A stretch of 64,000 nt of DNA from Saprospiraceae bacterium. GTDB taxonomy: Bacteria > Bacteroidota > Bacteroidia > Chitinophagales > Saprospiraceae. Positions within the stretch are counted from its first letter, which is position 1, and each line of letters starts with the position of its first letter. Both the position numbers and the translations under genes were made by a program. Below, in pieces: positions 17,848 through 25,961 of the stretch. The stretch is from contig JABDMH010000106.1 of assembly GCA_013001595.1 (NCBI GenBank), positions 86,650 to 150,649 of the forward strand, given 5' to 3'. The notes under the pieces were generated by a model. That model searched no databases and had not been told where the DNA came from. It saw only the letters and a list, made by a program, of their open reading frames with translations.

Positions 17848-18564
17848 GTGTCGAAGAATCTAGTCATCATACCGACCTATAATGAGAAGGAGAACATTGC
17901 CAAGATTACCGCGGCCGTATTTGCGCTTCCACGTGAATTTGAGATTCTAGTGGTTGATGATGGATCTCCCGATGGCACAGCAGCCATTGTCCAAGAATTG
18001 CAAAAAAACCAGCCAGGACTATATTTACTTGAACGCAGTGGAAAGCAGGGATTGGGTACCGCTTACATTACGGGATTCAAATGGGGATTGGACCAGGGAT
18101 ATGATCACATCTTTGAAATGGATGCAGATTTCTCACACAATCCGGCAGATCTGGTTAGACTGTTGGAAGCCCTTGATTCTGGAGCTGATATGGTAGTGGG
18201 TTCTCGTTATTGCAAGGGAGGAAAAGTCAAAAACTGGCCTTGGGACCGTATTCTTTTATCTTACGGTGCTTCCATCTACACGAGGCTGATAACATGGATG
18301 CCGGTCAAAGATCCTACGGCCGGTTTTATCGGATATCGAAGTAAAGTGCTCGAAGACATTCCATTGGATAGCATCAAATTCATTGGATATGCCTTTCAAA
18401 TTGAGATGAAGTTCTCGGCTTATCGCCTAGGCTACAAGATTGTTGAAGTACCCATCACATTTGTTGATCGGGTGGAGGGCACTTCGAAATTGTCCAGCGG
18501 TATCATCCACGAAGCTGTATTTGGTGTGATCAAGATGAGGCTGACTGGTCGACCTTCTAGTTAG
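17848..18564 (+). CDS. Polyprenol monophosphomannose synthase-like glycosyltransferase (GT2)
   Basis: A 238-residue GT2 enzyme without C-terminal membrane helices. It has IIPTYNEKENI at the N-terminus, VVDDGSPDGTA, then GLGTAYITGFKWGL, the metal-binding EMDADFSHNPAD, GSRYCKGG and the acceptor-loop region DPTAGFIGYRSKVL. This is the pattern of dolichyl/polyprenyl-phosphate mannose synthases, which transfer mannose (or glucose) from a nucleotide sugar to a lipid phosphate carrier at the inner face of the membrane. The sugar cannot be fixed by eye. The start is GTG. It lies 55 bp after the E1 gene on the same strand. Confidence 0.88.
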   Translation: MSKNLVIIPTYNEKENIAKITAAVFALPREFEILVVDDGSPDGTAAIVQELQKNQPGLYLLERSGKQGLGTAYITGFKWGLDQGYDHIFEMDADFSHNPADLVRLLEALDSGADMVVGSRYCKGGKVKNWPWDRILLSYGASIYTRLITWMPVKDPTAGFIGYRSKVLEDIPLDSIKFIGYAFQIEMKFSAYRLGYKIVEVPITFVDRVEGTSKLSSGIIHEAVFGVIKMRLTGRPSS

Positions 18565-18573
18565 CGGCGAAGG

Positions 18574-18798
18574 CTAGATAACCACTATGTGGTCTACTTT
18601 TTGTGCGTTTTGAAATAGCCTAGCTTGATTTTCTTCGGGGTCAACCCGGGGTTCTGGTATCTCCCCCATCAGTTCATTCCTCTTGAGGAAAGTCTGTGGC
18701 CGGCCTCTTGCTAGTAGATGAACCACATGTGCATCCGCCCATTGCACACCCGCGCTTATCAAGATTAGGTTCTTCTCACTGTTCCCACTTTTTAACAC
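18574..18798 (-). CDS. Small hypothetical protein or gene remnant
   Basis: A minus-strand frame that reads like protein rather than noise. It has ILISAGVQWADAHVVHLLA, then ARGRPQTFLKRNELMGEIP and EPRVDPEENQARLFQNAQKV, ending DHIVVI. I do not recognise it. The first ordinary start codon is GTG at 18798. The frame stays open upstream into the AT-rich tract for another 25 or so codons (including KIYVLGEQAASSRLEIV) without an ATG or GTG, so the true start may be lost and this could be a decaying gene. It ends ten bases from the convergent GT2 gene. Confidence 0.35.
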   Translation of the reverse strand: MLKSGNSEKNLILISAGVQWADAHVVHLLARGRPQTFLKRNELMGEIPEPRVDPEENQARLFQNAQKVDHIVVI

Positions 18799-18840
18799 AA
18801 TTTCAAGTCGGCTCGATGCTGCTTGTTCTCCTAGAACATA

Positions 18841-18960
18841 TATCTTAACAATAATATATAAATTACTGATATAGTATTAATTAAGAATTAAAATATATTT
18901 AATATGATTATATATTCAATATTTGATTACATATTGACATATATTTGATGTCATTAATTG
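18841..18960. promoter_or_regulatory. AT-rich tract with a possible distal promoter upstream of mraZ
   Basis: About 120 bases of almost pure A/T, likely curved or easily melted. It contains a perfect TATATTTG box at 18940-18947 on the plus strand, straddled by the inverted repeat TGACA (18935-18939) and TGTCA (18949-18953). This could be a second, distal promoter of the division cluster with its own operator; that is inference. Confidence 0.35.
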
Positions 18961-19010
18961 CGTGTATTTGGTGAATAGGGGGTCTAGATTTTGGGTAATG
19001 GTATAAAAAG

Positions 19011-19050
19011 TGGGAAAAAGTGGTTGAAAGTGGATAAAGTTATATTTTTG
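19011..19050 (+). promoter_or_regulatory. mraZ promoter with MraZ-type direct repeats
   Basis: Three pentamers TGGGA (19011), TGGTT (19021) and TGGAT (19031) repeat with an exact 10-base period, that is with 5-base spacers. This is the arrangement known for the MraZ operator (TGGGN repeats) in other bacteria. A TTG at 19024-19026 and TATTTTTG at 19043-19050 form a promoter-like pair with 16-base spacing that overlaps the repeats. RNA would start near 19057, just before the mraZ ATG at 19073. The overlap fits autorepression by MraZ. Confidence 0.55.
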
Positions 19051-19072
19051 ATCAAAGCGTGAGATCGAACAC

Positions 19073-19540
19073 ATGGCAGAACTTCCACAGTTGCATGGTG
19101 AGTATGAATGTAAGTTGGATGCGAAAGGCCGACTGCGTATGCCGTCTACGCTGTTGCGTCAATTGGGTGGAAATGGTCCCCATACGTTCTTTGTGAATAG
19201 GGGGTTTGAGCAGTGTTTGATGATCTATCCAGAAAACGTCTGGGAAAAGAATTTAGAGCGCATAAAGGAATTGAATGTCTACAGGGCGCAGGACAGAAAT
19301 TTCATCAGGTACTTCTTTCGTGGAGTGAGCGATGTAACAACAGATTCTGCTGATCGGATCCTATTGAACAAATCTCTGCAAGAATATGCACGGTTAAAGA
19401 AGGATTTGATGTTGTTCGCTTATCTCGACCGCATAGAATTGTGGGATAAGCAGACATATGAAGCCTGGCTAGACGAGGAGCCGGCAGATTTTGCTGAACT
19501 GGCGGAGCGAACATTGGGCCAAAAGGTAGGTTACCAGTAA
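19073..19540 (+). CDS. mraZ: Division/cell wall cluster transcriptional regulator MraZ
   Basis: A 155-residue DNA-binding protein with two AbrB/SpoVT-type repeats. The first covers GEYECKLDAKGRLRMPSTLL and FVNRGFEQCLMIYP. The second covers SADRILLNKSLQEYARLKKD and LMLFAYLDRIELWDKQTYEAW. MraZ heads the dcw cluster in most bacteria and represses or tunes it by binding repeats in its own promoter; matching repeats are present at 19011-19035. The stop overlaps the start of rsmH by one base. Confidence 0.95.
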   Translation: MAELPQLHGEYECKLDAKGRLRMPSTLLRQLGGNGPHTFFVNRGFEQCLMIYPENVWEKNLERIKELNVYRAQDRNFIRYFFRGVSDVTTDSADRILLNKSLQEYARLKKDLMLFAYLDRIELWDKQTYEAWLDEEPADFAELAERTLGQKVGYQ

Positions 19541-20454
19541 TGGCTGCCGTAAATCCATATCACGCACCAGTAATGTGTGCTGAGACAATTGAATCACTGG
19601 TCACGGATCCACATGGTGTGTATGTCGATGCAACTTTTGGGGGTGGGGGACACAGTGCGGCGATCTTGCAGGTTCTTGATACGGGAGGCCGGTTGTTTGC
19701 TTTTGATCAGGATCTTGATGCCTTCGTAAATAAGGTAGATGATCAGAGATTGACTTTAATCCACGGCAACTTTCGTTTTTTAAAGCAGTGGATGAGGTAT
19801 TATGATGTGACACATGTCCATGGAGTCATGGCGGACCTTGGTGTTTCTTCCTTTCAATTGGATGAGAAATCTAAAGGATTTTCTTATGCCAGCGATGCGG
19901 ACCTGGATATGCGCATGAATATAAAAAGTGAGGCCTCGGCCTTTCAGATAATCAATGAAACCAGTGAAGGAGAATTGGTTGAAATATTCAGCCGATATGG
20001 TGAAGTGCGAAACGCGAAGACACTGGCAAAGGCGATTGTGGTGGCAAGGGCTCTACGACCTATCAAAAATGTGCAAGAATTATTGATGTGCATTGGTCCA
20101 CTGGTAATGGGAAACCGATCCAGATATCTTGCACAAGTATTTCAGGCTATTCGGATTAAGGTTAACGATGAGATAGGATCGTTAAGGGCATTGCTATCCA
20201 CAGCTGCTGATCTTCTGGTGGTGGGAGGAAGATTAAGTATTCTTACGTACCATTCTATAGAAGACCGCCTAGTAAAACACTTTATGAAGAGTGGAAAATT
20301 AGGACCAAAAGAGCAGGAATATGAGTTTGAGGAGGATCGAAAATGGTACCTAAAAATGCTGTCTAAAAAACCAATACTTCCAACTCGCGAAGAAGTCGGA
20401 AGGAATCGTCGAGCTAGGAGTGCTAAATTAAGAATTGCAGAAAAAATCTTGTGA
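19540..20454 (+). CDS. rsmH: 16S rRNA (cytosine-1402-N4)-methyltransferase RsmH
   Basis: SAM-dependent methyltransferase of 304 residues, formerly MraW. The N-terminal HAPVMCAETIESL, the SAM loop DATFGGGGHSAAIL, GVMADLGVSSFQLDEKSKGF with DADLDMRMN, QVFQAIRIKVNDEI and the C-terminal LTYHSIEDRLVKHF are all in place. It methylates C1402 of 16S rRNA in the decoding centre. It sits in its usual place between mraZ and ftsL, with one-base overlaps at both ends, so translation is coupled. Confidence 0.97.
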   Translation: MAAVNPYHAPVMCAETIESLVTDPHGVYVDATFGGGGHSAAILQVLDTGGRLFAFDQDLDAFVNKVDDQRLTLIHGNFRFLKQWMRYYDVTHVHGVMADLGVSSFQLDEKSKGFSYASDADLDMRMNIKSEASAFQIINETSEGELVEIFSRYGEVRNAKTLAKAIVVARALRPIKNVQELLMCIGPLVMGNRSRYLAQVFQAIRIKVNDEIGSLRALLSTAADLLVVGGRLSILTYHSIEDRLVKHFMKSGKLGPKEQEYEFEEDRKWYLKMLSKKPILPTREEVGRNRRARSAKLRIAEKIL

Positions 20455-20768
20455 TGAAGGAGAAAAAGTCGGAAAAGTCAACAAAAAAGATTGGATTTAA
20501 TTCAGCCTGGATTGCGGATAAATTGCCTTATATATTTTTTCTCATTATGCTCACTATGTTTTACATAGCTAATGCGCATTGGACAGAGAAAAAAGTACGA
20601 AAAATTAATTCCCTAAAGACAGAGCTACGCGAGTTGAATGCAAAATATATGGCATTAAAATCGGATGTTATTTACGAGGCTACCTATACCCAGCTGCGAG
20701 TCCAAGTGGCAAGCAATCAATTGTCGAATGATGGAGAATTTCCGGAAAAAATCGCTGCTAAGCCATAG
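20454..20768 (+). CDS. ftsL: FtsL-like cell division protein
   Basis: A 104-residue bitopic protein. It has a very basic cytoplasmic N-terminus, one membrane helix (LPYIFFLIMLTMFYIANAHW) and a periplasmic coiled-coil (about residues 43-85, VRKINSLKTELRELNAKYMA). This is the FtsL plan: a small divisome scaffold that works with FtsQ and the DivIC protein. Sequence similarity in this family is always low, so the call rests on topology and position between rsmH and ftsI. A GTG at 20451 is also possible; the ATG overlaps the rsmH stop (TGATG). Confidence 0.85.
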   Translation: MKEKKSEKSTKKIGFNSAWIADKLPYIFFLIMLTMFYIANAHWTEKKVRKINSLKTELRELNAKYMALKSDVIYEATYTQLRVQVASNQLSNDGEFPEKIAAKP

Positions 20769-20783
20769 TTTATTTCTGAATTG

Positions 20784-22895
20784 ATGAGTAAGAAAAAAGA
20801 ATTACTTCGTCGTGCTTATGTTGTGCTTGCCATGTTGGTGCTGGTGGCCATTTTGCTTGTTGGTAGTACGGTCAGAATCAGTGTAATAGAGCGGAGTACG
20901 TGGACTGCAAAAGGAGATAGTACAAAACTGGAGTTTGTCGATATTGAGCCAGATCGTGGCAACATCTATTCTCATGATGGGCGGCTACTCGCAACGTCGG
21001 TACCATTTTTTGATCTGCATATGGATTTAAATTCAGAGCCTATGACAGATCGCATTTTTGTTGCACATGTCGACTCACTATCTATTTATTTATCCCAATA
21101 CGTTTTTAAGAATGAGTCGGCTGGAAATGTGCGTCGAAGATTGGTGCGAAGCAGGAAGGCCGGAAATAGATACTTCCTAATTAAGAAGGACGCTACCTAC
21201 AATGAATTGACGCAAGTAAAGAATTTCCCATTGATTAGATTGGGCAAATATAAAGGCGGCTTAATTGTCGAGAGAAAATCTCGCCGACTCAAGCCTTTTA
21301 AGAGTCTCGCATCTCGCACCATTGGCCTGGATAGGGAGAATGCGCAATCGGTTGGACTGGAAGATACTTTTGATGCCTTTCTGCGAGGTGCTGTGGGCAA
21401 GCGACTGATGCAACGAGTGGGCAATGGTGTATGGATTCCGGTTCACGACCTCTCCGAGATTCAACCAGAACGTGGGCAGGACATTGTGACAAACCTGGAT
21501 ATGCGCATGCAGGATATTTGCCAAACTGCGCTTCAAGAAGCACTGATCCGCCATGATGCAGATTTTGGATTGGTGGTGATGATGGAAGTAGAGACGGGAG
21601 CCATTCGTGCCATGGTCAATTTGGATGGAGGCACTTCTGGAGGTCAATATCGGGAACGTTACAACCATGCTGTGGCTGACGCAACTGAACCAGGATCGAC
21701 CTTTAAGCTAGCCTCTATGATGGCCCTATTAGAGGATGGATTTGTAGACATTACAGACAGTGTTGATATCAACCATGGCCGTGCAAAATTTGGACGGCGG
21801 GTGATGCAGGATGCTCACTGGCGCAAAGAAACTACGGTCAGTTTACAGCGTGCGTTCGAGATCTCTTCCAATGTAGGAATTGCAAAGGTAGTGGATGATT
21901 ACTACGGTGTCGGAGATAATGCGGGTAAATTTCTCAAGCAACTCAAGAGATTTGGATTGCATGAGAAGACAGGCATAGAAATCCGAGGCGAAGGGGCTCC
22001 AGAGATTAAAGATACGGATCACCCGAAGTGGAATCGGCATATGACACTGCCTTGGATGGCACATGGCTATGAATTGGAAGTTACACCATTGCAGACATTG
22101 GCTTTTTATAATGCGGTGGCAAACGATGGTAAAAAGATGAAGCCATTTCTAGTTAGTACAATCAAGTTAGGTACGAAGGTTATCAAGGAATTTAATCCGC
22201 AAGAGCTTAGATCAAAGATTGCATCTCGAAGCACCATAGCCAAAGCCAAAGAATTGCTGGAGGGCGTAGTGGAAAATGGTACAGGCAGGAATATTAAATC
22301 AAGCCATTATACATTCGCCGGAAAATCTGGAACGACCAAGTTGGAATATTGGGTGAAAGGTCAAAATAAATATCAAGCTTCTTTTGTCGGATATTTTCCG
22401 GCAGAGAATCCCAAATATTCATGCATAGTGATGGTGACGAATCCTAAAAAGGATGGTTACTATGGTGGGACAGTGGCTGGCCCTGTATTTAAAGAAATTG
22501 CAGATCGATGCATGGGGACGGATGTCTCACTGATGGCATTTAACAATAACCCCAAAACAGATATTCTCGAGACACTTCCTTACTTCGAGGTCGGATATGC
22601 TCCAGATTTACTCAAAGTTTTACGCGAAGTGGACTTAGAGTTTGTACAGAAAACGACAAATGATTGGGTCGTCACCTTACCAGCTGAGGAGGAGGGTGGT
22701 CTTGTTGTTAAAAATAGAAATATTGATCCTGATCTAGTGCCAAATGTGGTGGGGATGGGATTGCGCGATGCAATTTTTATTTTGGAAAATATGGGGCTCA
22801 AGGTCAAGATAAATGGGTCGGGTAAAGTAAAAGATCAATCTCTTGCACCTGGCACCAAATTGAAAAACCAGAAGATATTATTATATCTCGGCTAA
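20784..22895 (+). CDS. ftsI: Penicillin-binding protein, septal transpeptidase FtsI (PBP3) with PASTA domain
   Basis: A 703-residue class B PBP. It has one N-terminal membrane helix (AYVVLAMLVLVAILLVG), a dimerisation domain with DRGNIYSHDGRLLA, and a transpeptidase domain with all three active-site motifs: STFK (in EPGSTFKLASMM), SSN (in ISSNVGIAKVV) and KSGT (in FAGKSGTTKLE). A single C-terminal PASTA domain (PNVVGMGLRDAIFILENMG) ends the protein, as in Bacteroidota FtsI. It cross-links septal peptidoglycan. The reading frame also has a TTG three bases earlier; the ATG at 20784 is the better start. Confidence 0.95.
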   Translation: MSKKKELLRRAYVVLAMLVLVAILLVGSTVRISVIERSTWTAKGDSTKLEFVDIEPDRGNIYSHDGRLLATSVPFFDLHMDLNSEPMTDRIFVAHVDSLSIYLSQYVFKNESAGNVRRRLVRSRKAGNRYFLIKKDATYNELTQVKNFPLIRLGKYKGGLIVERKSRRLKPFKSLASRTIGLDRENAQSVGLEDTFDAFLRGAVGKRLMQRVGNGVWIPVHDLSEIQPERGQDIVTNLDMRMQDICQTALQEALIRHDADFGLVVMMEVETGAIRAMVNLDGGTSGGQYRERYNHAVADATEPGSTFKLASMMALLEDGFVDITDSVDINHGRAKFGRRVMQDAHWRKETTVSLQRAFEISSNVGIAKVVDDYYGVGDNAGKFLKQLKRFGLHEKTGIEIRGEGAPEIKDTDHPKWNRHMTLPWMAHGYELEVTPLQTLAFYNAVANDGKKMKPFLVSTIKLGTKVIKEFNPQELRSKIASRSTIAKAKELLEGVVENGTGRNIKSSHYTFAGKSGTTKLEYWVKGQNKYQASFVGYFPAENPKYSCIVMVTNPKKDGYYGGTVAGPVFKEIADRCMGTDVSLMAFNNNPKTDILETLPYFEVGYAPDLLKVLREVDLEFVQKTTNDWVVTLPAEEEGGLVVKNRNIDPDLVPNVVGMGLRDAIFILENMGLKVKINGSGKVKDQSLAPGTKLKNQKILLYLG

Positions 22896-22908
22896 AGATA
22901 CCCATCAC

Positions 22909-24369
22909 GTGAAAACCCTCAGCGACATTCTAGTAGATATTCCGCATGAACTAATCCAGGGTTCATTAGAGGGTTTGGTCGAACATGTTGCATTGGATTC
23001 GAGAAAATCACAACCGAATGGATTATTTGTTGCTGCGCCGGGATTAACTACAGATGGGCACCAATTTATTGATTCAGCCATTAGTAGAGGTGCAAAAGCT
23101 GTTGTTCTCCAAGAACTGCCTGATCAACTCACAGAAGATACCTCCTATGTCAAGGTTGCTGATGTTAGCAAGTATGCGGGTGTGATGGCAGCAAATTTTT
23201 ATGACCATCCCAGTTCAGACATGCAGGTAATTGGTGTAACCGGCACAAACGGTAAAACCAGCATTGTTTATCTCGCTCATCAATTGTTTGCATCATTTGG
23301 ATTTAAAGTAGGTCTGATATCTACGGTGGAAATACGTGTTGGGGCAAAGACATTGGACGCTACGTTGACCACACCAGATGCCATTACGGTACAGGATCTA
23401 TTGGCGCAGATGAAAGGTGCTGGGTGCGACTATGTATTTATGGAAGTTAGTTCGCATGCCATCGATCAGCATCGCATTGCTGGAATTCAATTTGGAGGAG
23501 GTGTTTTTTCCAATATATCACATGATCATTTAGATTATCACAAGACGTTCAAGAACTATATTCAGACGAAAAAGCGATTTTTCGATGACCTGCCAGATAC
23601 TGCGTTTGCCTTGACAAATTTGGACGATGGAAATGGTGCAGTAATGTTGCAAAATACGAGTGCTAAAAAATCGTCTTACGCGCTACAGAAATCCGCTACT
23701 TATAAAGGAAAAATTATTGCCAATGAGCCGACTGGACTACACATAGTAATCGAAGGCAAGGAAGTCTTTACCACCCTTGTGGGTGATTTTAATGCCAGTA
23801 ATTTATTGGCTGTCTACGGAATAGCTCATCAGTTGCAATTCGAACAAATAGAAATCCTCCAAAACCTAAGTAAGGTGATGGCACCTCCGGGACGGCTGGA
23901 ATCCATTTGGAACGAACGACGAAAGGTACTTGCGTTTGTCGACTATGCACATACTCCCGATGCACTAAAAAAGGTATTGCAGACCATTAAAGGGATCAAG
24001 GGGCCTGGCAGCAAGATTATAACGGTGGTGGGTTGTGGAGGAAATAGGGATAAGACCAAGCGACCGAAGATGGCTAGAATATCGCTGGAATACAGCAACC
24101 GCGTAATATTCACCAGCGATAATCCACGTGATGAAGACCCTGCGAGCATTCTTAGTGATATGACAGCAGCCCTGGATCCAGGTGAGTACGGTCAGGTTTT
24201 ATCCATTGAAAATCGTAAGGAAGCGATCCGAACAGCCAATATGTTGGCTCGGGAGCATGATATTATTTTGGTGGCAGGGAAGGGGCACGAAAAGTATCAG
24301 GAAATTAAGGGAGAGCGGTTGCCTTTTGATGATCGTGAAGAAATATTGAAGTGTTTTCAGATGAATTAG
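22909..24369 (+). CDS. murE: UDP-N-acetylmuramoyl-L-alanyl-D-glutamate--2,6-diaminopimelate ligase
   Basis: Mur ligase of 486 residues. It has the N-terminal UDP-MurNAc-binding segment (VALDSRKSQPNGLFVA), the ATP loop GVTGTNGKTS, EVSSHAIDQHRI, FSNISHDHLDYH and the C-terminal VDYAHTPDALKKVL. A VVGCGGNRDKTKRPKM segment follows. TSDNPRDEDP carries the DNPR signature of meso-diaminopimelate-adding MurE; lysine-adding enzymes have a different motif here. It therefore attaches mDAP to the stem peptide in the cytoplasm. The start is GTG, 13 bases after ftsI. Confidence 0.96.
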   Translation: MKTLSDILVDIPHELIQGSLEGLVEHVALDSRKSQPNGLFVAAPGLTTDGHQFIDSAISRGAKAVVLQELPDQLTEDTSYVKVADVSKYAGVMAANFYDHPSSDMQVIGVTGTNGKTSIVYLAHQLFASFGFKVGLISTVEIRVGAKTLDATLTTPDAITVQDLLAQMKGAGCDYVFMEVSSHAIDQHRIAGIQFGGGVFSNISHDHLDYHKTFKNYIQTKKRFFDDLPDTAFALTNLDDGNGAVMLQNTSAKKSSYALQKSATYKGKIIANEPTGLHIVIEGKEVFTTLVGDFNASNLLAVYGIAHQLQFEQIEILQNLSKVMAPPGRLESIWNERRKVLAFVDYAHTPDALKKVLQTIKGIKGPGSKIITVVGCGGNRDKTKRPKMARISLEYSNRVIFTSDNPRDEDPASILSDMTAALDPGEYGQVLSIENRKEAIRTANMLAREHDIILVAGKGHEKYQEIKGERLPFDDREEILKCFQMN

Positions 24370-24421
24370 ATGTTGGGGGAGGTGAATTATCTAAAGTTTA
24401 GAGAATCTTAGCGAGATAGGC

Positions 24422-25675
24422 ATGCTGTATCACTTATTTGAGTATTTGGAGCAGGAATATGATCTGATTGGAGCAAGTCTGTTTCGTTTTATTTCCTTCC
24501 GCGCCGGTAGTGCCATTATCCTATCGCTAATTATCTCAATTCTTTTGGGTGGAAGACTCATTCGTTTTTTGCGTAAAATGCAGGTGGGTGAAACCATTCG
24601 TGATCTCGGACTACAGGGGCAGTTGGAAAAATCGGGCACACCTACTATGGGAGGTGTTATCATTATATTGGCCACAATAGTACCATGTTTGTTGTTGGCA
24701 CGGCTCGACAATGTATACATTATTCTCATGTTGGTCGTCACTGTCTGGATGGCCATTATTGGTTTCATAGATGATTACATCAAGGTTTTTAAAAAGAATA
24801 AACGAGGCCTAAAGGGCCGGTTTAAGGTGGCCGGTCAGGTAGGCCTTGGTCTGATCGTTGGGCTAACGATGCTGCTTAGTGATGAAGTGTTGGTTAGGCT
24901 GGACGTGGCAGAGGCTGAAGCTGGTCAGTACGAGATCGTAGATAGGAGACAAGTAGTTTCTACCAGTGGTCAGACCAAGGAAATTGCCTATGTTAAAACG
25001 ACCTTAACCAACATTCCTTTTGTCAAGGGGAATAATCTGGACTATACGAAGTTGGTTCCTTTCGCCAAAGATAATGCAGCCAAGTGGGTGTGGATGTTAT
25101 TCATACCCTTAATCATCTTAATTGTTACAGCTGTGTCAAATGCTGCAAATCTTACAGATGGGTTGGATGGTTTAGCGACCGGTGTTTCAGCAATAATTGG
25201 TGGTACGTTGGGGGTGCTGGCGTATGTATCCAATCATGCCCTATTTGCTGATTATCTGAGCATCTTGTATTTGCCAAATTCTGGTGAACTGGTCGTCTTT
25301 GCAGCCTGCTTCATTGGTGGTTGTACGGGGTTTTTATGGTACAATGCATATCCCGCAAAAGTATTTATGGGAGATACAGGTAGTTTGACCATAGGTGGAA
25401 TTATAGCTACGATGGCCATTGTCTTGCGAAAAGAACTCCTCATACCTATTCTCTGTGGAATTTTTGTTGTGGAAAACCTCTCGGTGATTCTGCAGGTATT
25501 TTATTTTAAATATACCCGAAGAAAAAATGGTGAAGGGGTGCGATTATTTAAGATGGCACCACTGCATCATCACTATCAAAAACTAGGTATGCACGAGGCC
25601 AAAATTGTCACTCGATTTTGGATTGTTGGGGTGCTTTTGGCGGTTTTTACCATTATCACCTTAAAAATAAGGTAG
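24422..25675 (+). CDS. mraY: Phospho-N-acetylmuramoyl-pentapeptide-transferase
   Basis: A 417-residue polytopic membrane enzyme making lipid I. The conserved cytoplasmic loops are present: [47 protein letters not shown] with the catalytic aspartates, [11 protein letters not shown], and [12 protein letters not shown] at the end. It is longer than the roughly 360 residues usual elsewhere because of a periplasmic insert around residues 155-215. This is a known feature of Bacteroidota MraY. In most relatives murD would follow; here 286 non-coding bases separate it from ftsW. Confidence 0.96.
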   Translation: MLYHLFEYLEQEYDLIGASLFRFISFRAGSAIILSLIISILLGGRLIRFLRKMQVGETIRDLGLQGQLEKSGTPTMGGVIIILATIVPCLLLARLDNVYIILMLVVTVWMAIIGFIDDYIKVFKKNKRGLKGRFKVAGQVGLGLIVGLTMLLSDEVLVRLDVAEAEAGQYEIVDRRQVVSTSGQTKEIAYVKTTLTNIPFVKGNNLDYTKLVPFAKDNAAKWVWMLFIPLIILIVTAVSNAANLTDGLDGLATGVSAIIGGTLGVLAYVSNHALFADYLSILYLPNSGELVVFAACFIGGCTGFLWYNAYPAKVFMGDTGSLTIGGIIATMAIVLRKELLIPILCGIFVVENLSVILQVFYFKYTRRKNGEGVRLFKMAPLHHHYQKLGMHEAKIVTRFWIVGVLLAVFTIITLKIR

Positions 25676-25961
25676 TATATATGATGAAAAACATATATAA
25701 GTAAAAAAAATTATTCATAAATTCTTATTATTGAATAAAATACATATATTTGACAATAGTAATAACAAGAGGCCGAAACAGGTGAGAAAACTACAATTTT
25801 TGTCCTGTTTACTCGGGCTTTTCGACTAAGGTTACTACAGTGGAAGTGAGGACCATGAGGAAAGAGCTGAGGGTGTTGAGGTAGTATCATTTATCTCAAC
25901 ACCCCTTTCGAGAAAGAACAAGAACAAGAACAGACCGACACCCTTTTGGGTAAGAAAGAAG
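25676..25961 (+). promoter_or_regulatory. Structured leader region upstream of ftsW, with mini-ORF
   Basis: A perfect TATATTTG -7 box at 25745-25752 would give a leader of about 200 bases before the ftsW ATG. In it I see three hairpins. The first is AAACAGG/CCTGTTT (25776-25782 with 25804-25810). The second is a perfect ten-pair stem, GGGTGTTGAG at 25871-25880 with CTCAACACCC at 25895-25904. The third is small, ACCC/GGGT at 25940-25951. GGGTGT of the second stem can also pair with ACACCC at 25938-25943. A ten-codon mini-ORF, ATG at 25855 to TAG at 25882-25884 (MRKELRVLR), runs through the 5' arm of the large stem. AAGAAC-type short tandem repeats lie at 25915-25931. Confidence 0.45.

Noticed and set aside
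18581..18602. ACCAC-TAT-GTGGT hairpin with a following T-run as terminator of the GT2 gene
   Set aside because: Only five base pairs and the T-run is displaced by several bases; too weak to annotate.
25915..25935. AAGAAC tandem repeat as a CRISPR or binding array
   Set aside because: Only about three 6-base units, no spacers; a simple sequence tract in the ftsW leader.
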